Notes under the pieces: model-generated | Databases searched by the model: none | Told to the model about the DNA's origin: nothing | Seen by the model: the letters and a program-made list of their open reading frames with translations, nothing else | Position numbers and translations under genes: made by a program | NCBI GenBank assembly: GCA_913055155.1 | Contig: CAJXJR010000001.1 | Coordinates: 124,001-188,000, forward strand | Source of the DNA: an uncultured Erythrobacter sp. | Lineage (GTDB): Bacteria; Pseudomonadota; Alphaproteobacteria; Sphingomonadales; Sphingomonadaceae | Direction: 5' to 3' | Length of the DNA: 64,000 nt | Part shown: positions 9,684 to 18,810 of the stretch, in pieces | Numbering within the stretch: position 1 is the stretch's first letter | Layout of the letters: each line of letters starts with the position of its first letter

Positions 9684-10585
9684 GCGGCCTGCGTGCCTGG
9701 CGCCACGGGATGACCGCGAAGGAAATCGTCCAGCGCCATTGCCGGCTTGCCCGCGCGTTGCAGCATGACCGGGCGGATCGCGCCTTCGGCACAGGCAATG
9801 GTCAGGCGGTCGTCGAGAACCGTGCCGGGCACGCCTTCTGCATCGATCACTTCGGCGCGCAGCAGCTTGATGCGTTCACCATCCATTTCCAGCCAGCTGC
9901 CGGGGAAGGGCGAAAAGGCGCGCACTTCGCGCTCGAGCATGGCGGCAGGCTTGTTGAAATCCAGCTGCGCCTCCGCCTTGGCGATCTTTGGCGCATAGGT
10001 GGAAAGGGCCTGGTCCTGCGGCTGCGGCACCAGCGTGTCGATCCGGGCGAGGGCTTCCACCATCAGCTGTGCGCCCATTTGTGCCAGTTCGTCGTGGAGT
10101 TCGCCGGTGGTCTTGCCATCGACGGGCGTGACGCCCTTCAGCAGCATCGGCCCGGTATCCAGCCCCCCTTCCATCAGCATGATGGTGACGCCGGTCTCTG
10201 CATCGCCGGCTTGCACGGCGCGGTGAATCGGCGCCGCCCCGCGCCAGCGCGGCAGCAGCGATCCGTGGACGTTGAGGCAGCCGTGCCTGGGCGCATCCAG
10301 CACCGCTTGCGGCAGCAGCAGGCCATAGGCGGCAACCACGGCCACGTCCGCCTCCAAGGCGGCGAAGGCGGCCTGTTCGTCCGCGCCCTTCAGGCTGGCG
10401 GGGTGGCGCACCGCGATGCCCAGCTCCTGCGCACGGGCGTGGACGGGGGACGGGCGTTCCTTCTTGCCACGGCCGCTGCGGCTGGGTGGCTGGCTGTAGA
10501 CCGCCACCACATCGTGCCCCGCCTGCACCAGCGCATCCAGCGTCGGCACGGCGAAATCGGGCGTTCCCATGAAGATCAGGCGCAT
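9680..10585 (-). CDS. fmt: Methionyl-tRNA formyltransferase
   Basis: A 301-residue Fmt, which transfers formyl from 10-formyl-THF to initiator Met-tRNA. Visible motifs are the N-terminal [14 protein letters not shown], the catalytic [18 protein letters not shown] (Asn and His) and the catalytic aspartate in [13 protein letters not shown]. The C-terminal OB-fold tRNA-binding domain spans about 205-300. It heads the fmt-truA-MDR run. Peptide deformylase, which later removes the formyl group, is encoded 0.7 kb away on the other strand beyond recR. Confidence 0.97.
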   Translation of the reverse strand: MRLIFMGTPDFAVPTLDALVQAGHDVVAVYSQPPSRSGRGKKERPSPVHARAQELGIAVRHPASLKGADEQAAFAALEADVAVVAAYGLLLPQAVLDAPRHGCLNVHGSLLPRWRGAAPIHRAVQAGDAETGVTIMLMEGGLDTGPMLLKGVTPVDGKTTGELHDELAQMGAQLMVEALARIDTLVPQPQDQALSTYAPKIAKAEAQLDFNKPAAMLEREVRAFSPFPGSWLEMDGERIKLLRAEVIDAEGVPGTVLDDRLTIACAEGAIRPVMLQRAGKPAMALDDFLRGHPVAPGTQAA

Positions 10586-10629
10586 TGCCAGCCTTTCTAT
10601 TCCTTGCGCGCGGCCCTATCTGGCGAGGC

Positions 10630-11226
10630 ATGGCATCGCAAGAGATCGAAAACCTCGCATCTGCCCTGGCGCGCCTGCCGGGGCTTGGCCCGCGTTCGGC
10701 GCGGCGGGCGGTGCTGTGGCTGGTGAAACACCGCGAGACCGCGCTCGACCAGGTGCTGGATGCACTTTCCACGGTGAAGGAAAAGCTGGTGGAGTGCGAC
10801 ACCTGCGGCAATGTCGACACGCAGAACCCCTGCACCATCTGCGCCGACCCGCGCCGCGATGCGAAATCCATCTGCGTGGTGGAAGACGTGGCCGACCTGT
10901 GGGCGCTGGACCGCGCGCGGCTGTTCACCGGCACCTTCCACGTGCTGGGCGGGCGGCTTTCGGCGCTTGACGGCGTGCGCCCGGAAGACCTTGCCATCGA
11001 CAGCCTGCTGGGCCGCGTGGAAGCGGGCAGGGTGGACGAGGTGGTGCTGGCCATGAACGCCACGCTGGAAGGGCAGACAACCGCCCACTACATCGCCGAA
11101 CGGCTGGAGGGGCACCCGGTGCGCATCACGCAGCTGGCCCACGGCCTGCCGGTGGGTGGCGAGCTGGATTACCTCGACGAAGGCACGCTGGCACAGGCGC
11201 TGCGGGCGCGGCGGCCGCTTGGCTGA
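10630..11226 (+). CDS. recR: Recombination mediator RecR
   Basis: A 198-residue RecR, which with RecF/RecO loads RecA on gapped DNA. Motifs in order are the HhH segment [14 protein letters not shown], the four-cysteine zinc finger (CDTCGN, then CTICAD), the Toprim glutamate/aspartate segment [11 protein letters not shown] and the C-terminal [15 protein letters not shown]. The ATG at 10630 gives the usual family length and family N-terminus [12 protein letters not shown]. It is divergent from fmt, with only 44 bases between the starts, and is followed by def in the same direction. Confidence 0.97.
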   Translation: MASQEIENLASALARLPGLGPRSARRAVLWLVKHRETALDQVLDALSTVKEKLVECDTCGNVDTQNPCTICADPRRDAKSICVVEDVADLWALDRARLFTGTFHVLGGRLSALDGVRPEDLAIDSLLGRVEAGRVDEVVLAMNATLEGQTTAHYIAERLEGHPVRITQLAHGLPVGGELDYLDEGTLAQALRARRPLG

Positions 11227-11261
11227 TTGAAACCGCGGCCGTTCGGCACTAAATCACTGCC

Positions 11262-11825
11262 ATGGCTATTCGTGAAATCCTGGAAGCGCCGGATCCCCGG
11301 CTGAAGACAGTGTCCAAACCCGTCGAAAAGTTCGACGACGAGTTGAAAGCGCTGGTCGATGACATGTTCGAGACCATGTATGCCGCGCACGGCATCGGCC
11401 TGGCCGCAATCCAGGTGGGCGAGCCCATTCGCCTGCTGGTGATCGACCTGCAGGAGGAAGACCCGGACGCAGAACCGGTCGAATGCGAGCACGACGGCAC
11501 CAAGCACACGCACCAGCCGGTGATCAACGATCCGCGCGTGTTCGTGAACCCGGAAATCCTCGATCCGTCGGACGATACCAAGAGCTACCAGGAAGGCTGC
11601 CTTTCGGTGCCCGATATCTTCGCCGACGTGGAACGCCCGGCGAAATGCCGCGTGCGCTGGCAGGACCTGGAGGGTAACACCCATGAAGAGGAAATGGACG
11701 GCATGCTGGCAGTGTGCATCCAGCACGAGATGGATCACCTGAACGGCATCCTCTTCATCGATCACCTTTCACGGCTGAAGCGCAACATGGCGCTGAAGAA
11801 GCTGCAAAAGGCGCGCGCAGCCTGA
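11262..11825 (+). CDS. def: Peptide deformylase
   Basis: A 187-residue iron/zinc peptide deformylase that removes the N-formyl group from new proteins. All three signature motifs are present: GIGLAAIQVG, YQEGCLSVP with the metal-binding cysteine, and QHEMDHLNG with the HExxH metal ligands. An acidic insert (QEEDPDAEPVECEHDG) after motif 1 is the longest departure from E. coli Def. It follows recR by 35 bases and is closed by a strong terminator at 11854-11882. Confidence 0.97.
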   Translation: MAIREILEAPDPRLKTVSKPVEKFDDELKALVDDMFETMYAAHGIGLAAIQVGEPIRLLVIDLQEEDPDAEPVECEHDGTKHTHQPVINDPRVFVNPEILDPSDDTKSYQEGCLSVPDIFADVERPAKCRVRWQDLEGNTHEEEMDGMLAVCIQHEMDHLNGILFIDHLSRLKRNMALKKLQKARAA

Positions 11826-11853
11826 TCGCCACGCCTACGGCAACGAGATCCAG

Positions 11854-11882
11854 GAAAAGGGCGCCATTGCGGCGCCCTTTTT
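11854..11882 (+). terminator. Rho-independent terminator after def
   Basis: A seven-pair G+C stem, GGGCGCC (11859-11865) with GGCGCCC (11871-11877), a five-base loop and a run of five T. It starts 29 bases after the def stop codon. The A-rich left flank (AAAA, 11855-11858) gives a partial U-run on the other strand too, so it may also stop minus-strand transcription from the entericidin gene. Confidence 0.82.
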
Positions 11883-11886
11883 CGTG

Positions 11887-12021
11887 TCAGTTGATCGCTT
11901 CCTCACCTGCATCGGCGGCGGATTCCAGGTCTTCACCCAGACCGCGCACGGTGTTGCAGGCCGAAAGCGCCAGCACGGTGCTGCCCAGCAGCAGGCCGAG
12001 AAAGGCGGTTCGAATACGCAT
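11887..12021 (-). CDS. Entericidin-like small lipoprotein (copy 1)
   Basis: A 44-residue lipopeptide. A signal sequence with hydrophobic core FLGLLLGSTVLAL ends in the lipobox LSAC, followed by NTVRGLGEDLESAAD. This matches the entericidin EcnA/EcnB family, small envelope lipoproteins linked in enterobacteria to a toxin/antidote pair and stress-induced lysis; their role in alphaproteobacteria is unproven. Two paralogues with the same CNTVRG...DLES core occur at 59.15-59.45 kb. It sits alone between def and fhs, in front of the def terminator. Confidence 0.85.
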   Translation of the reverse strand: MRIRTAFLGLLLGSTVLALSACNTVRGLGEDLESAADAGEEAIN

Positions 12022-12147
12022 TGCTTGTCCAATCCAGTTGGCGGGCACGGATCGGGCCCGCTCAGTTGATATAGCCTTCGGTCATGCACCCGTCCATCTG
12101 AACGCAAGGCAAACCGAAGGCCTTCGGAACAACCTTGTCGACGGATT

Positions 12148-12180
12148 AAAAAAGGGCCGCTCCTTGCCGGAGCGGCCCTT
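12148..12180 (-). terminator. Terminator after fhs
   Basis: A 12-pair perfect stem, AAGGGCCGCTCC (12152-12163) with GGAGCGGCCCTT (12169-12180), and a five-base loop. Read on the minus strand it is followed by a run of T (complement of AAAAAA at 12148-12153), about 60 bases after the fhs stop codon. This is a textbook intrinsic terminator. Confidence 0.86.
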
Positions 12181-12237
12181 CTGTTTTCGGCGAACTACAG
12201 GGGGAAAGAGTTCGCCTTGGGGGCTGTCTACCCGTGC

Positions 12238-13902
12238 TTAGAACAGGCCTTCGATCTGGCCGTTCTCGTCGAGATAGATGTTCTCCGCGCTGGGCACCTT
12301 GGGCAGGCCCGGCATGGTCATGATGCCGCCGCAGATGGCGACCACGAAGCCGGCACCGGCGGACAGGCGCACTTCGTTGATCTCGACCACGTGGTCTTCC
12401 GGCGCGCCGAGCGCGGTGGGATCGGTGGAGAAGGAGTACTGCGTCTTCGCCATGCAGATGGGATAGTTGGCGTAGCCCATGTCTTCCCACTGCTTCAGCT
12501 GCTTGCGGATGGCCGGCGAGATGCTGACTTCGCCCGCGCGATAGATCTCGGTCGCAACCGTGGTGATCTTGTCGGCCAGCGGCATGTCGCTGGGATAGAG
12601 CTGGTCGAAATCGGGGGCACCGGCGTCGGCCTTGGCTGCGACGATCTTTGCCAGGTCTTCCGCACCCGCGCCGCCTTCGGCCCAGTGCTTGCAGACCACG
12701 GCGTCTGCGCCGTATTCCTTCGCCATTTCCTGGATCACGGCGATTTCGGCATCGGTGTCGAGATAGAAGTGGTTGATGGCGATCGTCGGGGTCACGCCGA
12801 ACTTCTTCAGGTTCTCGATGTGGCGCTTCAGGTTCACGGCGCCCTTGCGCACCGCTTCCACGTTCTCGCCTTCGGTCAGCTCGTTCTTGGGCACGCCGCC
12901 GTTCATCTTCAGCGAACGCACGGTGGCGACCAGCACGATGGCATCGGGCTTCAGGCCGGCGAGGCGGCACTTGATGTCGAGGAACTTCTCGGCACCCAGG
13001 TCGGCACCGAAGCCGGCCTCGGTAACCGTGTAGTCGGCCATCTTCAGCGCGGTCTTGGTGGCGATGACGGAGTTACAGCCGTGGGCGATGTTGGCGAAGG
13101 GGCCGCCGTGCAGGAAGGCCGGGCGGTTTTCCAGCGTCTGCACCAGGTTGGGCAGGATGGCGTCCTTCAGCAGCACGGTCATCGCGCTGTCGGCCTTCAC
13201 GTCGCGGCAATAGACCGGCTCGCGCTTGCGGGTGTAGCCGATGATGATGTCGCCCAGGCGCTTCTGCAGGTCCTTCAGGTCGCTGGCGAGGCACAGGATG
13301 GCCATGATTTCCGAAGCCACGGTGATGTCGAAGCCGCTTTCGCGCGGGAAGCCGTTGGCAACGCCGCCCAGCGGGCCGACGATCTGGCGCAGCGCCCGGT
13401 CGTTCATGTCCAGAACGCGCTTCCAGGTAACGCGGCGCACGTCGATGTCGTTGGGGTTGCCCCAGTAGATCGAGTTGTCGATCATCGCGCTCAGCAGGTT
13501 GTGCGCGCTGGTGATGGCATGGAAGTCGCCGGTGAAGTGCAGGTTGATCTCGTCCATCGGCATGACCTGCGACTTGCCGCCGCCGGCGCCGCCGCCCTTC
13601 ATGCCGAAGCACGGGCCGAGGCTGGGTTCGCGCAGGCACAGCATGGTCTTCTTGCCGATGCGGTGCAGCGCGTCGCTGAGGCCGACCGAGGTGGTGGTCT
13701 TTCCTTCGCCCGCCGGGGTGGGGTTGATGGCGGTGACCAGGATCAGCTTGCCGTCGGGGTTGTCGGGCAGCTGGTCGGTGTCGACCTTGGCCTTGTACTT
13801 GCCGTAGGGGATCAGCGCCTCATCCGGTACGCCGGCAGCAGCGGCTACTTCGGTGATGGGCTTCAGCGTCGCCTGGCGGGCAATTTCGATATCGGTTGGC
13901 AT
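12238..13902 (-). CDS. fhs: Formate--tetrahydrofolate ligase
   Basis: A 554-residue Fhs, which makes 10-formyl-THF from formate, THF and ATP. The P-loop is [19 protein letters not shown] near residue 60; the glycine-rich [13 protein letters not shown] and the family's C-terminal GQIEGLF are intact. Fhs supplies C1 units to purine synthesis and to Fmt. The start is supported by GAGAGAGGA just upstream. Two stacked inverted repeats lie upstream, at 13963-14009, suggesting dedicated regulation. A strong terminator follows the gene. Confidence 0.97.
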   Translation of the reverse strand: MPTDIEIARQATLKPITEVAAAAGVPDEALIPYGKYKAKVDTDQLPDNPDGKLILVTAINPTPAGEGKTTTSVGLSDALHRIGKKTMLCLREPSLGPCFGMKGGGAGGGKSQVMPMDEINLHFTGDFHAITSAHNLLSAMIDNSIYWGNPNDIDVRRVTWKRVLDMNDRALRQIVGPLGGVANGFPRESGFDITVASEIMAILCLASDLKDLQKRLGDIIIGYTRKREPVYCRDVKADSAMTVLLKDAILPNLVQTLENRPAFLHGGPFANIAHGCNSVIATKTALKMADYTVTEAGFGADLGAEKFLDIKCRLAGLKPDAIVLVATVRSLKMNGGVPKNELTEGENVEAVRKGAVNLKRHIENLKKFGVTPTIAINHFYLDTDAEIAVIQEMAKEYGADAVVCKHWAEGGAGAEDLAKIVAAKADAGAPDFDQLYPSDMPLADKITTVATEIYRAGEVSISPAIRKQLKQWEDMGYANYPICMAKTQYSFSTDPTALGAPEDHVVEINEVRLSAGAGFVVAICGGIMTMPGLPKVPSAENIYLDENGQIEGLF

Positions 13903-13962
13903 GCGTGATCCTCTCTCGTGTTGGTGAGGCCGAGTCTCGGTTTCTCTGGCCCCGTTATTTCA

Positions 13963-14009
13963 CAATCGCGAAAATTTCGCAATTCTGAATTGTATGCACG
14001 ACATACAAT
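13963..14009. promoter_or_regulatory. Two stacked inverted repeats upstream of fhs
   Basis: Two adjacent palindromes lie in the 246-base gap between the divergent fhs and rmuC genes. The first is GCGAAA-A-TTTCGC (13968-13980). The second is ATTGTATG (13989-13996) with CATACAAT (14002-14009) around a five-base centre. Eight-base perfect arms at this spacing are typical of dimeric repressor operators; the TTGTAT...ATACAA form resembles sites of GntR-type regulators. The regulator is not in the window. Function is inferred. Confidence 0.5.
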
Positions 14010-14148
14010 CGCGCGCAGGTTTGCTCAAGGTGGTTTTCGGGGGTTGCGCCAAGTGGGGCTGGGGATCGATCGGGAAGGGCGCTTGCGGGCTGCTGCACGA
14101 AAGTTTAGGTTCGCGTTTCGTTCCACTCTTTTCCGGTGAAGGATTTCT

Positions 14149-15588
14149 ATGGACCCGCTCGTCCTCGCGCTGATTGTGTTTGCCCTGCTGCTAGGAGCGC
14201 TGGGCTACTGGATCGGATCGCGCCCGGTGGCCGACTGGCGCACCCGCTTCGAAACGCGCGATGCCGAGGCGAAGGAGGCGGACGAGCAGTTCCGCAAGGC
14301 CATCATCGATCTTGAGAACGCCACGGTGCGGGCAGAGCGGGCGGACGGGCTGGCCAGCCAGTTGGAGGTCATTCGCGAGGAACGCGACACGGCCCGCAAC
14401 CGGCTCGCCACGCTGGAGGCCGATGCCGCCAACCACGAAAGGCAGATCGCGCTGATGAAGGAAGCGCGCGAGGAACTGCTCGCCCAGTTCCGCGCTGCGG
14501 GCAGCGAAGTGCTGGGCAAGGCGCAGGAGAAGTTCATCGCCGATGCCGCCGCGCGCTTTGGCGATGCCGAGGCGAAGAACAAGGAAGCCGTTGCCAACCT
14601 TCTGAAGCCCGTGAACGACAGGCTGGAAAAGTACGAGAAGCATGTCGGCACGCTCGAGCGCGAGCGCAACGACGCGTTCTCGCGCCTGCACCAGCAGATC
14701 GAAGCGATGCGACTGGGGCAGGAAGAGGTGCGGCGCGAGGCGCAGCGGCTGGGCAATTCGCTCACCAATGCGCCCAAGGCGCGCGGGCGCTGGGGCGAAC
14801 GCGCCTTGCAGAACCTGCTGGAGCAATGCGGCCTTGCCGAACACACCGATTTCCACCTCGAACAATCGATGGACACCGATCAGGGGCGGCTGCGGCCCGA
14901 TGCCATCGTCAACGTGCCGGGGCAGAAGAAGCTGGTGATCGATTCCAAGGTCTCCCTCAACGCCTACCAGGCCGCGTTCGAAGCCGACGACGAGGAAGAG
15001 CGCAAGCGCCAGCTGGCCCTGCATGCCAAGTCCATGCGCGGCCACGTGCAGACGCTGGGCGCGAAAAGCTACCAGAGCCAGTTCGAGGAAGCGCCGGACT
15101 ATGTGGTCATGTTCGTGCCGGGCGAACACTTCGTCGCCGCCGCGCTGGAGGCGGACCCGACGCTGTGGGACTTTGCCTTCGACAACCGCGTGCTGCTGGC
15201 CACGCCAACCAACCTCGTCGCCATCGCCCGCACCGTGGCGCAGGTTTGGCGGCAGGATGCGCTGGCACAGGAAGCGCAGGAAATCGGTCGCATGGGCGCA
15301 GAGCTGTACGACCGCCTGCGCGTGGCCTCCGAACACCTGAAGCGCGTGGGCGGCGGGCTGGAAAGCGCGGTGAACAACTACAACAAGTTCGTTGGCAGCT
15401 TCGAACGCAATGTCCTCTCCTCCGGTCGCCGCCTGGCTGAGAAGGGTATCGAGATCGGCAAGAAGGAGATCGAACAGGTCGACCAGATCGAGAAAAGCCC
15501 GACTTACGGCTTATCCGACCTTGCGGAACCGGCCGAGGCTCTGCTTATTGGGACAGACGAGAGCGAGGAGGCTTCGGAAAACCCATGA
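14149..15588 (+). CDS. rmuC: DNA recombination protein RmuC
   Basis: A 479-residue RmuC. An N-terminal membrane helix (LVLALIVFALLLGALGYWIG) precedes a long charged coiled coil (about 30-200), then the RmuC nuclease-like core with RGRWGERALQNLLEQCGL, RPDAIVNVPGQKKLVIDSKV and VPGEHFVAAALEADP. RmuC limits DNA inversion and rearrangement at short inverted repeats; its exact reaction is unsettled. GAAGGA lies at proper distance before the ATG. The gene is coupled to the following lipoprotein gene by a four-base overlap. Confidence 0.95.
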   Translation: MDPLVLALIVFALLLGALGYWIGSRPVADWRTRFETRDAEAKEADEQFRKAIIDLENATVRAERADGLASQLEVIREERDTARNRLATLEADAANHERQIALMKEAREELLAQFRAAGSEVLGKAQEKFIADAAARFGDAEAKNKEAVANLLKPVNDRLEKYEKHVGTLERERNDAFSRLHQQIEAMRLGQEEVRREAQRLGNSLTNAPKARGRWGERALQNLLEQCGLAEHTDFHLEQSMDTDQGRLRPDAIVNVPGQKKLVIDSKVSLNAYQAAFEADDEEERKRQLALHAKSMRGHVQTLGAKSYQSQFEEAPDYVVMFVPGEHFVAAALEADPTLWDFAFDNRVLLATPTNLVAIARTVAQVWRQDALAQEAQEIGRMGAELYDRLRVASEHLKRVGGGLESAVNNYNKFVGSFERNVLSSGRRLAEKGIEIGKKEIEQVDQIEKSPTYGLSDLAEPAEALLIGTDESEEASENP

Positions 15589-16322
15589 CCATGCCGCGTA
15601 CCGCAGGCTTTGCGCTGGCGCTGCTGGCGGCCCTGTCCGCCTGCGATCGCCACAATCCGCCGTCCGAGAAGTTGGAGCGCGCGGCGGAGGAGCTGGTCTC
15701 CGAAGTCGAGGCGGAACCCTTGCCCGCGCAGCAGGCCGAAGGGCCTTGGGCTCCGCGTAACGAGTGTGATGCGGTGCCGGGCGGGGTGGATTTCCTTGCC
15801 AGCCTGCAGGCCGCCATCGACACCCGCGATGCCGATGCGCTGGTGGCGCTGGCGGCAGACGACGTGAAGCTCGATTTCGGCGGCGGCGCTGGCACCGATG
15901 AACTGCGCGAGCGGCTGGCGGCGAACGACGGCGAACAGTGGGACATGCTGGCGCAGCTGCTCGAACTGGGCTGCGCCGCGACCGACGAAACCACGATGAC
16001 CCTGCCGTGGTACTTCGCGCAGGATATCCCGGTCGATCCCTATGCCGGCGCAGTGGTGACGGGCGAGGGCGTGTTGCTGCACAGCACACCGACAGACAAT
16101 GCGCCGGTGCTGGCGCAGCTCTCGTGGGACGCGGTGGAGATGCTGCCGGAACAGGACCCGGACAGCGCCTTTGCCCACGTCAGCTGGACAGATCCCGACA
16201 GCGGCGATGTGCTGGAAGGCTACATGCCGCGCGCAAGCCTGCGCTCCATCATCGACTACCGCCTGATCGCCAGCCGCCGCAACAACCGCTGGCGGATAAC
16301 GGCGCTGATTGCGGGGGATTGA
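15585..16322 (+). CDS. Lipoprotein with SH3-like C-terminal domain
   Basis: A 245-residue probable lipoprotein: signal peptide GFALALLAALSAC with lipobox LSAC near residue 20, a Glu/Ala-rich linker, a helical middle (ASLQAAIDTRDADALVALAAD) and a C-terminal region GEGVLLHSTPTDNAPVLAQLSW that looks like a bacterial SH3 domain. Such domains often bind cell wall or peptide ligands. No catalytic motif is seen. It starts inside the last codons of rmuC (ATGA), so it is cotranslated with it. The function is unknown. Confidence 0.8.
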   Translation: MTMPRTAGFALALLAALSACDRHNPPSEKLERAAEELVSEVEAEPLPAQQAEGPWAPRNECDAVPGGVDFLASLQAAIDTRDADALVALAADDVKLDFGGGAGTDELRERLAANDGEQWDMLAQLLELGCAATDETTMTLPWYFAQDIPVDPYAGAVVTGEGVLLHSTPTDNAPVLAQLSWDAVEMLPEQDPDSAFAHVSWTDPDSGDVLEGYMPRASLRSIIDYRLIASRRNNRWRITALIAGD

Positions 16323-16348
16323 GGGCGACGCCGACGGGCAGGAGACAG

Positions 16349-18703
16349 CTAGGCTGCTGTTTGTCTGCGGTAGTCGTTGATCGAATCCTGCAATTCGCTA
16401 GCCGGCACCGCTTTCGAGAAGAGATAGCCCTGCAAGGCGTTGCAGCCTGCGCTGCGCAGCAGGATTTGCTGCTCCTCCGTCTCGATACCTTCGGCGGTTA
16501 CCTGCAAGCCCATGGCGTGGCCCAGAGTGATGACCGCCGACGTGATGGCGCTCGCTTCTGCTGACTTGCCCAGGCCGCTGACGAAGCTCTTGTCGATCTT
16601 GTTCCGGTCCACCTCGAAGTTGCGCAGGTTGCTGAGCGAGGAATAGCCCGTGCCGAAATCGTCCAGCGCGATGCGGAACCCCACTTGGCGGAGTTGCCGC
16701 AGTGCATCCCTCACGGTGTCGCTACGATCGAGGACCACGCTTTCGGTCACCTCGAGCTCGATCTGGGAGGCATCAACGCCGGCGTCCTGCACCATCTTGC
16801 AAATCCTTCCGGCGAAGCTTTCATCCTGGAATTGCAACGGGTAAAGATTGATGGCGATGGTGCGACCGGGCCATTGCCGCGCGACCCGACGGGCATCGTC
16901 CAGCACGAACTCGCCAAGCGCCATGATCAGCCCGGTTTCCTCGGCAATGGGAATGAACTGCTGTGGCGGCACGGGCCCGCGCTCGGCGTGGTCCCAGAGC
17001 ATAAGCGCCTCGAACCCCTCGATCTGCCCGGACCTGGAATTGACGAGCGGCTGGTAATGGACGCTCAGTCCCGTTCGCGTTTGCAGGGCTGCGCGCAGCT
17101 CCTGCTCCAGCGACGCGCGCGATTGCACTGTTTCGTCCATCGACTTGTCGAAATAGCGGAAATCGTTTCGGCCTCCTTCTTTCGCGCGATACAGTGCGAT
17201 GTCTGCCTTTCGCATCAACTCTGTGCGATCGCGGCCATATTCCGGCGACATCGCGACACCGATGCTGACGCCGATGTGGGCCTTGTTGCCCAGAAGTTCG
17301 TAGGGCTGCCGGATGTCTCGAATGATTCGTTGCAGCAAATCCTCGAGCATGTCTTCCGGGCCTTCGCGCTCGACGAGGATCGCGAATTCGTCTCCGCCAA
17401 GCCGTGCCACCATGTGCTTTTTCGTCTCGAGCCGTGCCAGGCGCTTGCCGACTTCCCTGATCAGTTCGTCGCCGACGAGATGGCCGAAGCGATCGTTGAC
17501 GTTCTTGAACCGGTCGAGATCCAGCAGGAGGATGGCAAGCGGGGGCCCGGTTCGTGCGCGGCTGAGCGCAAGATCGACGCATTCGTTGAATTGTGCCCGG
17601 TTGGGTAGGCCGGTAAGCGTGTCGTGGTAAGCGAGGTGATGGGCCTGGGCTTCCTTCGCGGTCAGTTCGACGTGCGCCTCCTCCAGGCGCGAAAGATTCT
17701 CGTCGTCGTGCTTCATCAGTCTGCGCATCTGCAAGGCCATGAGCAGCAGAAGCAGGCAGATCACCGCGAAGGCACCCCCGACAGGCCAGAGCATGTTCCT
17801 GATCAGCAGGCTGCTGCCCAGTTCAGGCTTCCATGCGAAGGTCGCTAGCTGGTTTCCCTCGCTATCGGTCAGCGGCGCAAGGGCTTCGTTCTCCGCGCCC
17901 TCGGACGTAAACGTGATGCGACCGTCATACAGATAGTTCTCCCGCTCGGCGCGGGCGAGAAAGGCATCGTCGAGATATCGCAGGCTGACGATAACCGGTG
18001 CCTGCGGGTTCGCGCCGCTTTCGCCTTCGCCTTTGTCGTACCGGGCAAGTTGCATGGCGCTGATGAAGGCGATGCGATCGCCTATGCGCACAAGGTCGGT
18101 TGCGTGCCGCGTGCTATCCGATGTCCGGACTGTCGGTTGGACCGTGGTCGGCCCATCGGTCAGGCCGGCGACTGCCGGAAACGTAAGCGGCGCGGGCGGG
18201 GAACCCGGCAGCCTTTCATTCAGGTTGCTCCGACCCGTGGTGCGCTGGCTGACGCCGCGGGCGAGCCGAATGAAGCGGTTGGCCGCTGGGGCGATCCTGC
18301 CGAAAGCTTCGGTCGCGCGGCGTTCCCCGTCGACAAAGCTCAGGAGCGGCCGCCCTTCGCCATCCACGATATAAGTTTCAGAGGCCCGATAGAGTTCATG
18401 GAGCGGGGCCGCGACATTCTCCTCCAGCCAGGCAAGATCCGGACTGTCCGCCCTGGCCTCTTTGATGCATTGCTCGCACAGGGCAATGGATTCCTGCGCC
18501 AGCGAAAGTTCGTCCATGCCCTGGGTGCTGGCCTTCCGGACCTCGATCTGCTGGGCCATGACAGACAGGCTGTCGATATTCTGACCTGCCCCCAGCAACA
18601 TGACTCCGCAAACCAGGGCAGTGGCTATCAGGATCAGCCCGCCAGGTAGCAGGACCCGTCGACGGAAACGGCGGTTGAAATCGATGCGCATTGGCTTGCC
18701 CAT
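16349..18703 (-). CDS. Membrane GGDEF-EAL protein (c-di-GMP turnover)
   Basis: A 784-residue inner-membrane protein. Two membrane helices (about 17-37 and 300-322) flank a periplasmic sensor of about 260 residues that may be CHASE-like. The cytoplasmic part has a GGDEF domain with intact RLGGDEFAI near 438, then an EAL domain near 563 with EAL, NLYP (the Asn ligand), ELEVTES, LDDFGTGYSS, KIDKSF and AEGIETEEQ. All the usual phosphodiesterase ligands seem present. The RxxD inhibitory site five residues before GGDEF is absent (KHMV instead). The balance of cyclase and phosphodiesterase activity cannot be told. The gene stands alone. Confidence 0.93.
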   Translation of the reverse strand: MGKPMRIDFNRRFRRRVLLPGGLILIATALVCGVMLLGAGQNIDSLSVMAQQIEVRKASTQGMDELSLAQESIALCEQCIKEARADSPDLAWLEENVAAPLHELYRASETYIVDGEGRPLLSFVDGERRATEAFGRIAPAANRFIRLARGVSQRTTGRSNLNERLPGSPPAPLTFPAVAGLTDGPTTVQPTVRTSDSTRHATDLVRIGDRIAFISAMQLARYDKGEGESGANPQAPVIVSLRYLDDAFLARAERENYLYDGRITFTSEGAENEALAPLTDSEGNQLATFAWKPELGSSLLIRNMLWPVGGAFAVICLLLLLMALQMRRLMKHDDENLSRLEEAHVELTAKEAQAHHLAYHDTLTGLPNRAQFNECVDLALSRARTGPPLAILLLDLDRFKNVNDRFGHLVGDELIREVGKRLARLETKKHMVARLGGDEFAILVEREGPEDMLEDLLQRIIRDIRQPYELLGNKAHIGVSIGVAMSPEYGRDRTELMRKADIALYRAKEGGRNDFRYFDKSMDETVQSRASLEQELRAALQTRTGLSVHYQPLVNSRSGQIEGFEALMLWDHAERGPVPPQQFIPIAEETGLIMALGEFVLDDARRVARQWPGRTIAINLYPLQFQDESFAGRICKMVQDAGVDASQIELEVTESVVLDRSDTVRDALRQLRQVGFRIALDDFGTGYSSLSNLRNFEVDRNKIDKSFVSGLGKSAEASAITSAVITLGHAMGLQVTAEGIETEEQQILLRSAGCNALQGYLFSKAVPASELQDSINDYRRQTAA

Positions 18704-18810
18704 CTCGATGCTCCCGAAAAAATTTCGGCGGCACTAGCAAGATGGGAATTAAGACTAGCGCTGCGCATCTTAGGGGAATCCCCCTTGTCGGCGCTCAAGG
18801 CTTCGGCAAA

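Noticed and set aside
12217-13908. A 563-codon plus-strand open frame opposite fhs
   Set aside because: This is an antisense shadow of a fully conserved enzyme gene, with no domain similarity visible.
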